Under the pieces are notes generated by a model that had not been told where the DNA came from, did not search any database, and worked only from the letters and a program-made list of their open reading frames with translations. From Paenibacillus ehimensis NBRC 15659 (lineage in GTDB: Bacteria; Bacillota; Bacilli; Paenibacillales; NBRC-103111), in the NCBI RefSeq assembly GCF_004000785.1, contig NZ_BILX01000061.1:1-40810 (forward strand): a stretch of 40,810 nucleotides of DNA, read 5' to 3'. The position numbers were made by a program, and so were the translations under genes. Positions 32,081-39,014 of the stretch are shown piece after piece; position 1 is the stretch's first letter; the number at the start of each line of letters is the position of its first letter.

Positions 32081-33283
32081 TTATATTTCATAATTGGCCC
32101 ATGCGCGAAGTAGCGAGCGCATCCGGCTCGACGGCAGATACAGTTTTATTGGCTGCCCGTTTCGGATACGTGACCGCCAAATCCACTGCAATAGATCGGA
32201 GACAGCCAGCGCTTCCTCGTCGACTTGAATACCGTTTTCTTGGAAGAACGTCTTCTCCTGCGGATTCATGTACCGATTGTAAATGTAAGCGAGAGCCCAC
32301 CTGTCTGCATATTCGTTTGTAGCCCGTGCATTTACCGCAAGAAAACTATCTGCAAATCCTTTCCCCTTAAGTTGGTGGCGATAGTCCTTCAACGTTGTCC
32401 AAATAATTTCCCCCGCCGAAGCTTCACAATGGCTTCGTAAGTATGTATAAAGGTTGCGCTTAAGTTCGCCTATGACATCGCCGTTCGCCCGGTCAAGCCA
32501 ACCCGAGCTTAGCACATTCTTACGGCGCCCAATGTCGTTGAGCTTTCCGTCATATACTTCGATAAGTGCGTACAATTCCTCTCGGTTTTCGGCACGAACA
32601 TCATAATCGCACAACTCGTAATAGTCCCTCGTCTTTCGCACCGATCGATACTCGTACGCAATGCCGTGAAGATCGAAGTAGTATCGTTGAAGTTGTCCGT
32701 TAAATAGATACGTCATTGAATAGACCTCTTCAAACACCGCGAAAACTCTCGGCGGAAAAGTCCATACTAGAAAGTTATCACGGTAAATGAACAGGTTGCC
32801 CGCCTTCGCTAGTCGCTTGATATCAGAGAATCGCGCGTCATTGTATTCGTCAAATAACCATATAACGCGGTTTTCCTCGATTTTGATATACTGCGACATC
32901 AAGAGCGATCGAATATCTTGCGGCCCGATATTAACGCGCTCCACGACGTCCATTGCCTCGTCCAGAATCAACGTATACCCCGCGTCGGTAAGCAGTTCGA
33001 CCAACTCGTCGTCAGCATCGCGAAACAGGCTATGAGTCGCACAAATATCCGCGCCCTGAACGATTAACTGTTTGAGATCGTACATTTTCCGCCCCTTTAC
33101 ATTATCGTTGTCAGGTGAAATAAATTGCCGTTTCATTACGGCGGACCTTACGCGTTCAATTTCGTCGAGAAACGGAGTAATGAAGATGAATTTTCGGTCA
33201 GTTGGCGCTTCATTCATGTGCGCGATTGCCCACGACGTTTTACCACTACCCATCACAGAGTCTATCACCGTCACCTTAACCAT
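32081..33283 (-). CDS. DEAD-like P-loop ATPase, candidate helicase
   Basis: A 400-residue protein with Walker A VMGSGKTSW (residues 10-18), KFIFITPFLDEIERV, CATHSLF and Walker B LILDEAMD (106-112), the order of superfamily 2 helicases. The C-terminal half lacks clear helicase motifs V and VI, so it may be a shortened helicase or origin-opening ATPase of the type found in phages and mobile elements. With the zinc-finger gene it is the best candidate for a replication module. No primase or polymerase is seen. Confidence 0.75.
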   Translation of the reverse strand: MVKVTVIDSVMGSGKTSWAIAHMNEAPTDRKFIFITPFLDEIERVRSAVMKRQFISPDNDNVKGRKMYDLKQLIVQGADICATHSLFRDADDELVELLTDAGYTLILDEAMDVVERVNIGPQDIRSLLMSQYIKIEENRVIWLFDEYNDARFSDIKRLAKAGNLFIYRDNFLVWTFPPRVFAVFEEVYSMTYLFNGQLQRYYFDLHGIAYEYRSVRKTRDYYELCDYDVRAENREELYALIEVYDGKLNDIGRRKNVLSSGWLDRANGDVIGELKRNLYTYLRSHCEASAGEIIWTTLKDYRHQLKGKGFADSFLAVNARATNEYADRWALAYIYNRYMNPQEKTFFQENGIQVDEEALAVSDLLQWIWRSRIRNGQPIKLYLPSSRMRSLLRAWANYEI

Positions 33284-33509
33284 TATCCGGTCCCCTCCCG
33301 TTTTCGTTCGCTACGACAACGCCACTCCGTTAAAAACGTATACTTTCGCTTTAAGGAAAAACGCCGGAAAGCCGCGCCACTACTGGGTATTTTTTCGATT
33401 TCTGCACGCTTGGGGTGCAAAAATTCGTTTCGACGCGATTGCTCTTTATCGCGGTGACTGCAAGCGAAGCGCAGCAGATACTACGTTTGTTCCCGTTGAG
33501 TGTTAACAC

Positions 33510-33964
33510 TCTGCGCGAACCTATAAGAGCCTGCCGCGTCACTTCGTTCCTTGCCCCACCCGTCCTAAAACCGCGGACGGATGGAATGACTATTACTTTG
33601 ACGCCAAGCTCTTACTGTTTAAGACCGGCGTTAAATGTATAGTTGTTCTAGGACGGCCGCGGTTTTGGGCCGGACTAGGGCGGGAAGGGACCCGCCATAA
33701 TCCAGTATGTTCGCGCGGATGTGGACATCCAACGGGAACAAGCGTTAGTACCATTCCTACGGGCCTGTTCCGCCTGCCTGGTTTAGCCTCACGCCCACGT
33801 TCGAGCGCGACAGCCGGACGATCGCCGCCGCGGTTAAAACGCCGGGCCCGTACATTGACGCCATCCAACGCTCGATGGACGCGCTGGCTGCGGACCTGGG
33901 CGCGATCCGCCGTAAATTCCGGAAGACGAACGTACGCGGCCTTTTTCGTCGAGCCATCCGTTAA
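33510..33964 (+). pseudogene. Decayed rightward gene fragments
   Basis: Three frames in series read like protein: about 33565-33700 (DGWNDYYFDAKLLLFKTGVK), then a short stretch (VRADVDIQREQALVPFLRAC), then 33749-33964 (PTFERDSRTIAAAVKTPGPY, ending GLFRRAIR). No single frame with a start codon joins them. I read this as one gene broken by frameshifts. Function not recognised; the decay call is inference. Confidence 0.35.
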
Positions 33965-34342
33965 ACATGCGTTGGAATAGGTCGGGCCGGCGTCGCCATA
34001 TCGTTATCGCTTTTTGGGCGGTATCGTGTGACGTACGTGAGCGAGTGGCGACTATATTGCGCGGCCTTAACCCTTCGGCAGATTTCTGCCTAGGGGTTTT
34101 CCTTCGCTTGCCTCGACCTCCTTCGGCTCCCCTTATGCCTGCCTCGCGCACTTTCCGCTCAGCCTCCGCAAATATCCCTTCGCCATCGGCCCGTAGTATT
34201 TCCGCAGCTACACGCTGGCCGACCGTCAGGTTATCACCCTCCGTTTTGTCCGTAAAAATTCGGGCGATAATGTCGGCTTCCGTAAGGCCTTCGTGGTAGT
34301 TGACGTTCCCGGACTAAGGCGGGAAGGACCCGCCACAATCCG
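33671..34342. repeat. Pair of 33-34 bp hairpin repeats flanking decayed DNA
   Basis: CGGACTA(G/A)GGCGGGAAGG... occurs at 33671-33703 and 34310-34341 in the same orientation, each with a GGCGGG/CCCGCC stem and ending AATCC. They differ by two substitutions and one deleted base. They bound about 600 bases holding two opposed gene fragments. Confidence 0.6.
33960..34313 (-). pseudogene. 5'-truncated HTH protein fragment, possibly ParB-like
   Basis: An open frame without a start codon, cut at its 5' end by a stop inside the right hairpin repeat. It reads EGLTEADIIARIFTDKTEGD, then LTVGQRVAAEIL, KVREAGIRGAEGG and finally SHDTAQKAITIWRRRPDLFQ, a basic linker followed by a helix-turn-helix-like end, as in ParB-type nucleoid or plasmid partition proteins. 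The gene is probably a remnant. The family call is tentative. Confidence 0.4.
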
Positions 34343-34387
34343 GCACGACGCCGTTACAGGATCGCCAGCGTAACCAGTGCTTACGGA

Positions 34388-34855
34388 TTAGCAATGGTTA
34401 AAATAATAGTAACCTTCGCCTAAGTCGTACATATCCGAGGCATTCCCCGTAATAGTTAAGAAGAATGAAATCCCGTAGTAATCTAGTGCCCGCCTCGAAA
34501 ATTCGAATTCCCCGACCGTGGCGGAAATGATAGACCGAATTGACTCGTCGTCCTCCTTTTCGATTAGGTCCGCAAAAAGTCGCTCACTTACGCCTGTAGC
34601 AAGAGACAGAAAGCGTTGGTCCAGGGAACAGCCAAACTTCCCCGTCAACTTGTGCTCCGTAACAATTTTTACCACATTACGAAGGAATTCCGATTCGTGC
34701 AAAATGCTGAACTCCGTCCTGCTGTCTTCGAAATCTTCCTCTGTAACTTCCCCGCCGTCCGCCGCCACCCATTTGCGGTACTGTTCGAACTTTCTGCGGT
34801 CAAGTTCCGCCTCCCACATTTGTTCCTTCAATTGCTTACCGTCAACTTTGTTCAT
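34388..34855 (-). CDS. Acidic protein opposite the second Xre gene, unknown
   Basis: A 155-residue acidic protein. The ATG at 34855 has AAAGGAG 9 bases upstream and is preferred over a longer frame that would run through the divergent promoter. It has charged helices (EQMWEAELDRRKFEQYRKWV) and a Tyr-rich end (DLGEGYYYFNHC). It is driven by a strong promoter back-to-back with the Xre gene at 35019, the position of an antirepressor or early lytic-type regulator. Not recognised. Confidence 0.65.
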   Translation of the reverse strand: MNKVDGKQLKEQMWEAELDRRKFEQYRKWVAADGGEVTEEDFEDSRTEFSILHESEFLRNVVKIVTEHKLTGKFGCSLDQRFLSLATGVSERLFADLIEKEDDESIRSIISATVGEFEFSRRALDYYGISFFLTITGNASDMYDLGEGYYYFNHC

Positions 34856-34921
34856 TTTTATCGCTCCTTTGGTTTGGGTTTTTGATCTATGTAAAGCGGA
34901 CGAATCCGCGACCGTGTTTTC

Positions 34922-34950
34922 ATAATAACGTGTATCCGTAATTTCGTCAA
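34922..34950 (-). promoter_or_regulatory. Leftward sigma-A promoter
   Basis: On the minus strand TTGACG and TATTAT are separated by 17 bases. It drives the 155-residue gene. Confidence 0.8.
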
Positions 34951-34957
34951 CCCTTAT

Positions 34958-34985
34958 TTGCGTAAATTCGCTAATTGTGTATAAT
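34958..34985 (+). promoter_or_regulatory. Rightward sigma-A promoter of the second Xre gene
   Basis: TTGCGT and a perfect TATAAT with 16-base spacing, 33 bases before the ATG. Its -35 lies 7 bases from the opposing leftward -35, so the two promoters are tightly back-to-back. Confidence 0.8.
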
Positions 34986-35018
34986 GAGGTTAATAAAACC
35001 TTCATGGAGGCTGACCTA

Positions 35019-35369
35019 ATGAAATCACAGTACTTCACAAAAATTGGCGAGGAAGCAGTCAAGAGCAAATGGACGGCCGAGGACGAAGAAGAATATCAGA
35101 ATGAGCCGCTTGTCGTTGAGCTTTACATCAACCAAGCCCTAAAGAGACGTGGACTAAACCAAAAACAACTTGCAGAGATGACCGGCATCCGCCCAGCCGC
35201 AATCAGTCAACTATGCCGGGGTTTTGTCGATCGCCTTAACCTCGATCACATTGGCCGGATAGGTACCGCGCTGAGAGTCGAAAGTATCGAAGAGATTGTA
35301 AGGCTCGTAAAAGTAAGTGAAGCCGACGCTACAACGATGAAGCCGAGAGGGCACCGTGACGAAGATTAA
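35019..35369 (+). CDS. Xre-family repressor-like protein
   Basis: A 116-residue protein with a Cro/CI-type helix-turn-helix (LNQKQLAEMTGIRPAAISQLCRG, about residues 46-70) and a helical tail. The N-terminal 35 residues are an extension rich in Glu and Lys. The ATG at 35019 has GGAGG 8 bases upstream. Divergent to the 155-residue gene, it is well placed to repress it. There is no CI-type autocleavage domain. Confidence 0.88.
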   Translation: MKSQYFTKIGEEAVKSKWTAEDEEEYQNEPLVVELYINQALKRRGLNQKQLAEMTGIRPAAISQLCRGFVDRLNLDHIGRIGTALRVESIEEIVRLVKVSEADATTMKPRGHRDED

Positions 35370-35782
35370 GTCGCGGTATTTTTTTGAAATTCACGAAACC
35401 ACAAACGTATGTTCCCGTATTACTGAACATAAAGACGGACACGGTGCCTAAAACGCGGAGTCCATCCCGCCCGTATCCGTCGGACTTGTATCGAATAACG
35501 CGGCCGTTAACGTTGGCGCCGGGACATTGCGGCTGCAACCGCGAATATCCTTTCATTATGGCCGCAGATGTAAGCGTAGGAATGAGCGCCCGAGCCCGCC
35601 AAAGCCCGGACGCCTAAAGCCACCGGTGATCGCCAAATCAGCCGGCGTTGTGACGAACGTGCCAGCGTCCGCCGCTTCCCGCCTATATCGCCAAATATCT
35701 GCGGAACAAAAATGCCATACTACGCGGTAAGTCGCCAACCTTCCGCGGGCCCGACGTTGCCAGCCGCCGGGCGAACCGTCGC
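35356..35782 (+). pseudogene. Frameshifted rightward gene after the Xre repressor
   Basis: A GTG at 35356 with GAGAGG upstream opens a 31-residue frame (KIKSRYFFEIHETTNVCSRI) that ends in TAA at 35449. Protein-like sequence then continues in another frame (DLYRITRPLTLAPGHCGCNR), returns to the first (KPPVIAKSAGVVTNVPASAA) and shifts again (PAYIAKYLRNKNAILRGKSP, ending RRANRR). The two cysteines in GHCGC suggest a former zinc site. I infer a decayed gene; a genuine 31-residue peptide is also possible. Confidence 0.35.
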
Positions 35783-35831
35783 TAACCGGTCCCGTCTCCT
35801 CCATAACGGAATCATCGACGTATATGGGTGT

Positions 35832-36071
35832 TCATACAGCGAGCGCCGCGACCAACGCTTCGAGTTCGGTTTCGGCCGCTTGCAACCGGGCATAATCGCG
35901 AAGCTTGATCGGAATCTCGAAATGGCCGCGCTTGGGATCGTATTCTAATTCGCCCTTCGCGTCTCTAGTGAACCGAGTGACGATTACACATTCTTCTTCC
36001 ACGTCGACGATTAAGGCCAGGTCATCGAGGAGTAAGATCGCATCCATACCGTCAACTTTAATTTTGCGCAT
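35832..36071 (-). CDS. Small acidic protein downstream of a LexA box
   Basis: A 79-residue protein with strand-rich sequence (ILLLDDLALIVDVEEECVIVTRF) and a helical end. The ATG at 36071 has GGGAGG upstream; a GTG four codons earlier overlaps that site. It is the first gene leftward of the SOS box and the only one that box can directly control. Its transcript would run antisense to the second Xre gene. Function unknown. Confidence 0.6.
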   Translation of the reverse strand: MRKIKVDGMDAILLLDDLALIVDVEEECVIVTRFTRDAKGELEYDPKRGHFEIPIKLRDYARLQAAETELEALVAALAV

Positions 36072-36140
36072 ACTGGTTAACACCTCCCTTCAGTCGTTGT
36101 TGCTAAAATGGGTAGGCTTGTCAGTTTTTGCACCAAAAAC

Positions 36141-36154
36141 CGAACGTGTGTTCG
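36141..36154. promoter_or_regulatory. LexA (SOS) box
   Basis: CGAACGTGTGTTCG is a match to the Bacillus LexA consensus CGAAC-RNRY-GTTYG with perfect 5-base arms. It lies 70 bases upstream of the 79-residue gene. It is the only match I found in the element. I see no clear -10/-35 pair around it. Confidence 0.8.
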
Positions 36155-36322
36155 TATTCTGTTCCTATTGTAACCCGGACTGTTTCCGAAAGCAACCAAA
36201 TTTTGAAAGGATTATGTAAGGGGGAGCTTGCGCTTTTTCCCTCGTAGCGGAGACCCGCGACAAAGGCGCTCGTCGGCGCCGTTGTTTCGTCCGCTTCCGC
36301 TGCGGACTCGTCAGGCGGAGGA

Positions 36323-36703
36323 TTATCGCAAATTGCGACCGAACTCGTCATACGGCGGGTCAGCCGGGGCGTCGTCGTCCTCTTCGTTCAAAAGGAGATA
36401 CGCGTCGGCATCCTCGTCGAAGTACTCCGTAAGCAGTTCGAAGGCCGACATTCGGCTCAGTCGTTCATAGAGTTCGGTAATAAGTGTCTCGGCCGACGCT
36501 TCTCGGTTCGTTCGGACATGAGCGATAACCGTAGCCTGGCCGTCCTGAGCGTGCAGGCCGTTTGTGAACGGTACGACCGGTACAATCATCGCAATGCCGC
36601 CGTGTTCAAACGCAGCGTTCCGGCCATCCGGTAAGAGAAAGCCGGCGTAAAACGGCTCCTGCGAACGCATGTGGTTCATGCGAATAGTTATCGGCGTTAA
36701 CAT
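36323..36703 (-). CDS. Protein of unknown function, acidic C-terminus
   Basis: A 126-residue protein with a beta-rich first half (FLLPDGRNAAFEHGGIAMIV) and a very acidic second half (YFDEDADAYLLLNEEDDDA). Its start overlaps the previous gene by 7 bases; GGAGGG precedes the ATG. It is the last gene of the early operon. A DNA-mimic or regulatory role is conceivable from the acidity alone. Not recognised. Confidence 0.55.
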   Translation of the reverse strand: MLTPITIRMNHMRSQEPFYAGFLLPDGRNAAFEHGGIAMIVPVVPFTNGLHAQDGQATVIAHVRTNREASAETLITELYERLSRMSAFELLTEYFDEDADAYLLLNEEDDDAPADPPYDEFGRNLR

Positions 36704-36888
36704 AATAAGCCGCCCTCCTTCGTGGCTTGAATTCGCCGGTACATTGCGTCGCGATATTGGTACAGCCGCGTCAAACGGGTAGCTGGCGGTTGCCGATCCG
36801 TACGACCACGTATGTAATCGAAGCGGCGCGCGCCGTGCTCGTTCGACTTTCGCGTGTAATAGCTGATGCGGGTTATTAACGGTTTCAT
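36697..36888 (-). CDS. Small basic protein, unknown
   Basis: A 63-residue, strongly basic, Tyr/Arg-rich protein (ITRISYYTRKSNEHGARRFD). GGGGAGGGG precedes the ATG. It lies in the early operon. Nucleic acid binding is possible from charge alone. Confidence 0.5.
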   Translation of the reverse strand: MKPLITRISYYTRKSNEHGARRFDYIRGRTDRQPPATRLTRLYQYRDAMYRRIQATKEGGLLC

Positions 36889-36901
36889 GACGGCCCCTCC
36901 C

Positions 36902-37021
36902 CTACCCGATAAGTTGGCGGACCGTCTCCGCGATCAATAGGCCGAGTAGCTTCGCGATCGTCCGAGCGGATACCCGGCGGCGGCGCGGCTCAGGAGCGTA
37001 AAAACGAGCTCCGTACGTCAT
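36902..37021 (-). CDS. 39-residue basic peptide, coupled start
   Basis: The ATG at 37021 overlaps the stop of the preceding gene as ATGA, with AAGGAG upstream. The peptide has a basic stretch (EPRRRRVSARTIAKLLGLLI) that could form an amphipathic helix. It was too short for standard gene length cutoffs. Excisionase or small regulator roles are possible but unsupported. Confidence 0.5.
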   Translation of the reverse strand: MTYGARFYAPEPRRRRVSARTIAKLLGLLIAETVRQLIG

Positions 37022-37248
37022 ATGGCGACAGCTCCTTCCGTTAGAACGAAGCCGAACGCGTCAGCAGCAGCCCGGTCGATTTGGGCGGCGCCGAGGACAG
37101 CGCGCGGGTGAACGCCAGTAGCGCGGATAAAGGCGGCCGGTTGGATTACCGCGTTTTGGCGTGAATGGCCGACGAGGGTAACGAGGAAATTTTGCGTGAA
37201 CGGGTGGCGAACATAGCGGATTTGGTACGATTGTAAGTGCGTATCCAT
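37018..37248 (-). CDS. First gene of the early operon, unknown
   Basis: A 76-residue protein with strand-rich sequence (SYQIRYVRHPFTQNFLVTLV) and an Ala-rich helical end. AAGGAGG lies 9 bases before the ATG. It is the first gene after the strong divergent promoter controlled by the Xre gene at 37416, the position of Cro- or excisionase-type genes. Not recognised. Confidence 0.6.
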   Translation of the reverse strand: MDTHLQSYQIRYVRHPFTQNFLVTLVGHSRQNAVIQPAAFIRATGVHPRAVLGAAQIDRAAADAFGFVLTEGAVAI

Positions 37249-37284
37249 GAATGAAGCCTCCTTAAATCATTTTCTAGTATTCGG

Positions 37285-37331
37285 TTATAACGATATTACG
37301 TTATTTATATTCATAACTATATAACGATATT
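37285..37331. promoter_or_regulatory. Tandem TATAACGATATT operator repeats
   Basis: TATAACGATATT occurs at 37286-37297 and 37320-37331, flanking the -10 of the leftward early promoter. The first copy is part of ATAACG-N6-CGTTAT. They are candidate binding sites for the adjacent Xre repressor. Confidence 0.65.
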
Positions 37332-37344
37332 TAGGTATTGTCAA
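37316..37344 (-). promoter_or_regulatory. Early leftward promoter
   Basis: On the minus strand TTGACA and TATAGT are separated by 17 bases. One operator copy covers the -10 and spacer. Confidence 0.85.
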
Positions 37345-37352
37345 TTCCTATT

Positions 37353-37381
37353 TTGCGTTATTTCCGAATTTATTTTAAAAT
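37353..37381 (+). promoter_or_regulatory. Promoter of the first Xre gene
   Basis: TTGCGT and TAAAAT with 17-base spacing, 34 bases before the ATG at 37416. The -35 is identical to that of the second Xre gene. Confidence 0.7.
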
Positions 37382-37415
37382 AGTATTAACAGTTTCGTAG
37401 AGGCGGGGTATTGGT

Positions 37416-37664
37416 ATGAGAAGCCGAGTACATATCGTGACAAAAATTGATAAGATACTCGAACAACGTGGAATGACGCAAGGAAAGCTTGCGGAACTAA
37501 CAAAATTACGCCCGAGTACGATTAGTGAAATAATTCGCGGCACCAGAAGTGTAATTAATAAGGAGCATCTAGCGAAAATTGCGGAAGTACTCGATATAAC
37601 CGAGATTAATGAACTCATCGAAATTCAATACGAAACAAAAAAAGACGGCGGCCGATCGGAATAA
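37416..37664 (+). CDS. Xre-family repressor of the early switch
   Basis: An 82-residue protein, essentially one Cro/CI-type domain: MTQGKLAELTKLRPSTISEIIRGTR is the helix-turn-helix (about residues 20-44), with VLDITEINELIEI after it. GGCGGGG lies before the ATG. It faces the leftward early operon, with repeats over that promoter, so it is the likely satellite master repressor (Stl-like in position). It has no cleavage domain and could be released by an interacting protein. Confidence 0.88.
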   Translation: MRSRVHIVTKIDKILEQRGMTQGKLAELTKLRPSTISEIIRGTRSVINKEHLAKIAEVLDITEINELIEIQYETKKDGGRSE

Positions 37665-37702
37665 GGGAATGTATCCCTTAGCCGAAAAGCTACCGTCTTT
37701 TT
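37639..37702. terminator. Bidirectional terminator after the Xre gene
   Basis: AAAAAGACGG (37639-37648) and CCGTCTTTTT (37693-37702) form a 10-bp stem; an inner AAGGGA/TCCCTT hairpin lies in the loop. Confidence 0.75.
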
Positions 37703-37721
37703 AATCATCAGATTTCAAAGC

Positions 37722-37931
37722 CTATTTGTCTTTGGTAAATATTTGTGGATATACAACAGTATGAGCGTACATCTCTTTAATTTCCTCAAATGTCTGCTCT
37801 TTGGTTCTTCCACCGTAACCTATATTTGCTATACTAACAAATATTTTAGCCAGTGTTTTTCGCACTTCATTTTCCGGCATTTCTTTAATGATCTTAACTA
37901 TTTCATCCGTGCTTCTTGACAAAACCCACAC
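37722..37931 (-). CDS. Small protein in AT-rich cargo region, unknown
   Basis: A 69-residue frame with natural helical sequence (DEIVKIIKEMPENEVRKTLA). The start is uncertain: a GTG at 37931 or a TTG three codons later, both after a GAGGGGG run. Base composition is lower in GC than the flanking element, as for the next gene, suggesting separate acquisition. Not recognised. Confidence 0.5.
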   Translation of the reverse strand: MWVLSRSTDEIVKIIKEMPENEVRKTLAKIFVSIANIGYGGRTKEQTFEEIKEMYAHTVVYPQIFTKDK

Positions 37932-38138
37932 ACCCCCTCAAACTAGAAATATTCGCCATTTAGGGAGGAATTTCCTGCTTTTATGTCGAAATATTAACAA
38001 GAAGTGATTCGAATGAACTATGGATTGATGCACTTTGCAAAGGAAGGACTCGGGGTTATCTCCTTCTATTTAATTGAATATTTTTGCCGACTAAATGAGA
38101 GGTACGAACTTTCCCGTTCGTAGTTTGGAGGAGAAAAG

Positions 38139-38663
38139 ATGGATAGGGGCTATTGGGATAATTATTGGCTTGGAAGTGGACATTTAACTCCATCAAACGA
38201 GTATGACATTGCTGAAATTTGTTTAAATGGACATGTTTCAAATGATTCAACTAAGGTCAATCCGTCTGAGTGCAAACCTTTTTGTGATGAATGCGGAGAA
38301 AAAACAATCACAAAATGCCAGAACTGCAGTAACGATATTAGAGGATACAAAATAAACACTAATTATAACTATAGCTATAAAGCGCCTGCATATTGTATTA
38401 ATTGTGGTCTTCCTTTTCCTTGGATTGCGAAAAAATTAGAAGCCGCGCTTGAACTAGCTGACTTAACAGACGATTTTGACGATAAAGACAAAGAAATACT
38501 CTCAAAAAATTTAAATGACTTAGTACGGGATACGCCTAGAACTCAAGTTGCGGCAATACAATTTAAAAAATTAGTTTATAGGTTAGAACCTCACTTTATC
38601 GAGGGATTTAAAAGTATTCTGTATAATGTTTTAAGTGATCCGGTTAACAAAATGATTTGGTAA
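38139..38663 (+). CDS. DUF2321 family zinc-ribbon protein (cargo)
   Basis: A 174-residue protein matching DUF2321: AEICLNGHVSND, then FCDECGEKTITKCQNCSNDIRGY and APAYCINCGLPFPWIAKKLEA, giving paired CxxC sites for zinc ribbons, followed by a helical C-terminal domain. GGAGGAG precedes the ATG. DUF2321 genes are often found in mobile elements, and their role is unknown. The local sequence is AT-rich compared with the rest of the element. Its position between the integrase and the repressor is where satellites carry accessory or defence genes. Confidence 0.82.
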   Translation: MDRGYWDNYWLGSGHLTPSNEYDIAEICLNGHVSNDSTKVNPSECKPFCDECGEKTITKCQNCSNDIRGYKINTNYNYSYKAPAYCINCGLPFPWIAKKLEAALELADLTDDFDDKDKEILSKNLNDLVRDTPRTQVAAIQFKKLVYRLEPHFIEGFKSILYNVLSDPVNKMIW

Positions 38664-38704
38664 GCTAATTTAGAGGAGGGGCTATACTTTGAGGAGGAAC
38701 GCCA

Positions 38705-38875
38705 GTGGACGAAATTAAAGAAATGCTCCAAGCGATAATACAACGCCAGGACGCCATTCACGATAAACTTGACGCTCTTAGCGCGCGACTAGAAAAATGC
38801 AATGCGACGTTTACTGAGTCGTTTAAACAAGCGATCGATACCACGACTGAAATTTCGCGGAAAATTAGCGTGTAA
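38705..38875 (+). CDS. 56-residue coiled-coil protein
   Basis: A GTG-started frame with GAGGAGG 7 bases upstream encodes an almost fully helical heptad-rich protein (IKEMLQAIIQRQDAIHDKLD, LSARLEKCNATFTESFKQAI). It is followed by a terminator. Such small coiled coils appear near phage integrases and holin-type genes, but it has no hydrophobic segment for a holin. Function unknown. Confidence 0.65.
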   Translation: MDEIKEMLQAIIQRQDAIHDKLDALSARLEKCNATFTESFKQAIDTTTEISRKISV

Positions 38876-38962
38876 TCAGCGCCTTTTGATACCGTGTAAT
38901 AGGGACGGTCGTCCGCGCGGCCAGAACGCCTAAAAGCACGTGAAAATGACGGTAAAAACAAC

Positions 38963-39004
38963 AACGCCACCCGAACGGTTAATTCCGCTTGAGTGGCGTT
39001 TTCG
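38963..39004 (+). terminator. Terminator between the coiled-coil gene and the integrase
   Basis: An 8-bp stem AACGCCAC/GTGGCGTT followed by TTTT on the plus strand; it can also serve the convergent integrase gene. Confidence 0.7.
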
Positions 39005-39014
39005 TATGGTGGCG

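Noticed and set aside
34856..35068. N-terminal extension of the 155-residue protein
   Set aside because: It would be encoded across the divergent promoters and the Xre gene start; the ATG at 34855 has an excellent ribosome site.
35556..35804. Leftward 82-residue frame opposite the frameshifted gene
   Set aside because: No ribosome site, and the plus strand reads more like protein in this interval.
36121..36351. Leftward 76-residue frame over the LexA box
   Set aside because: No ribosome site; it overlaps the end of the 126-residue gene in another frame and the regulatory site.
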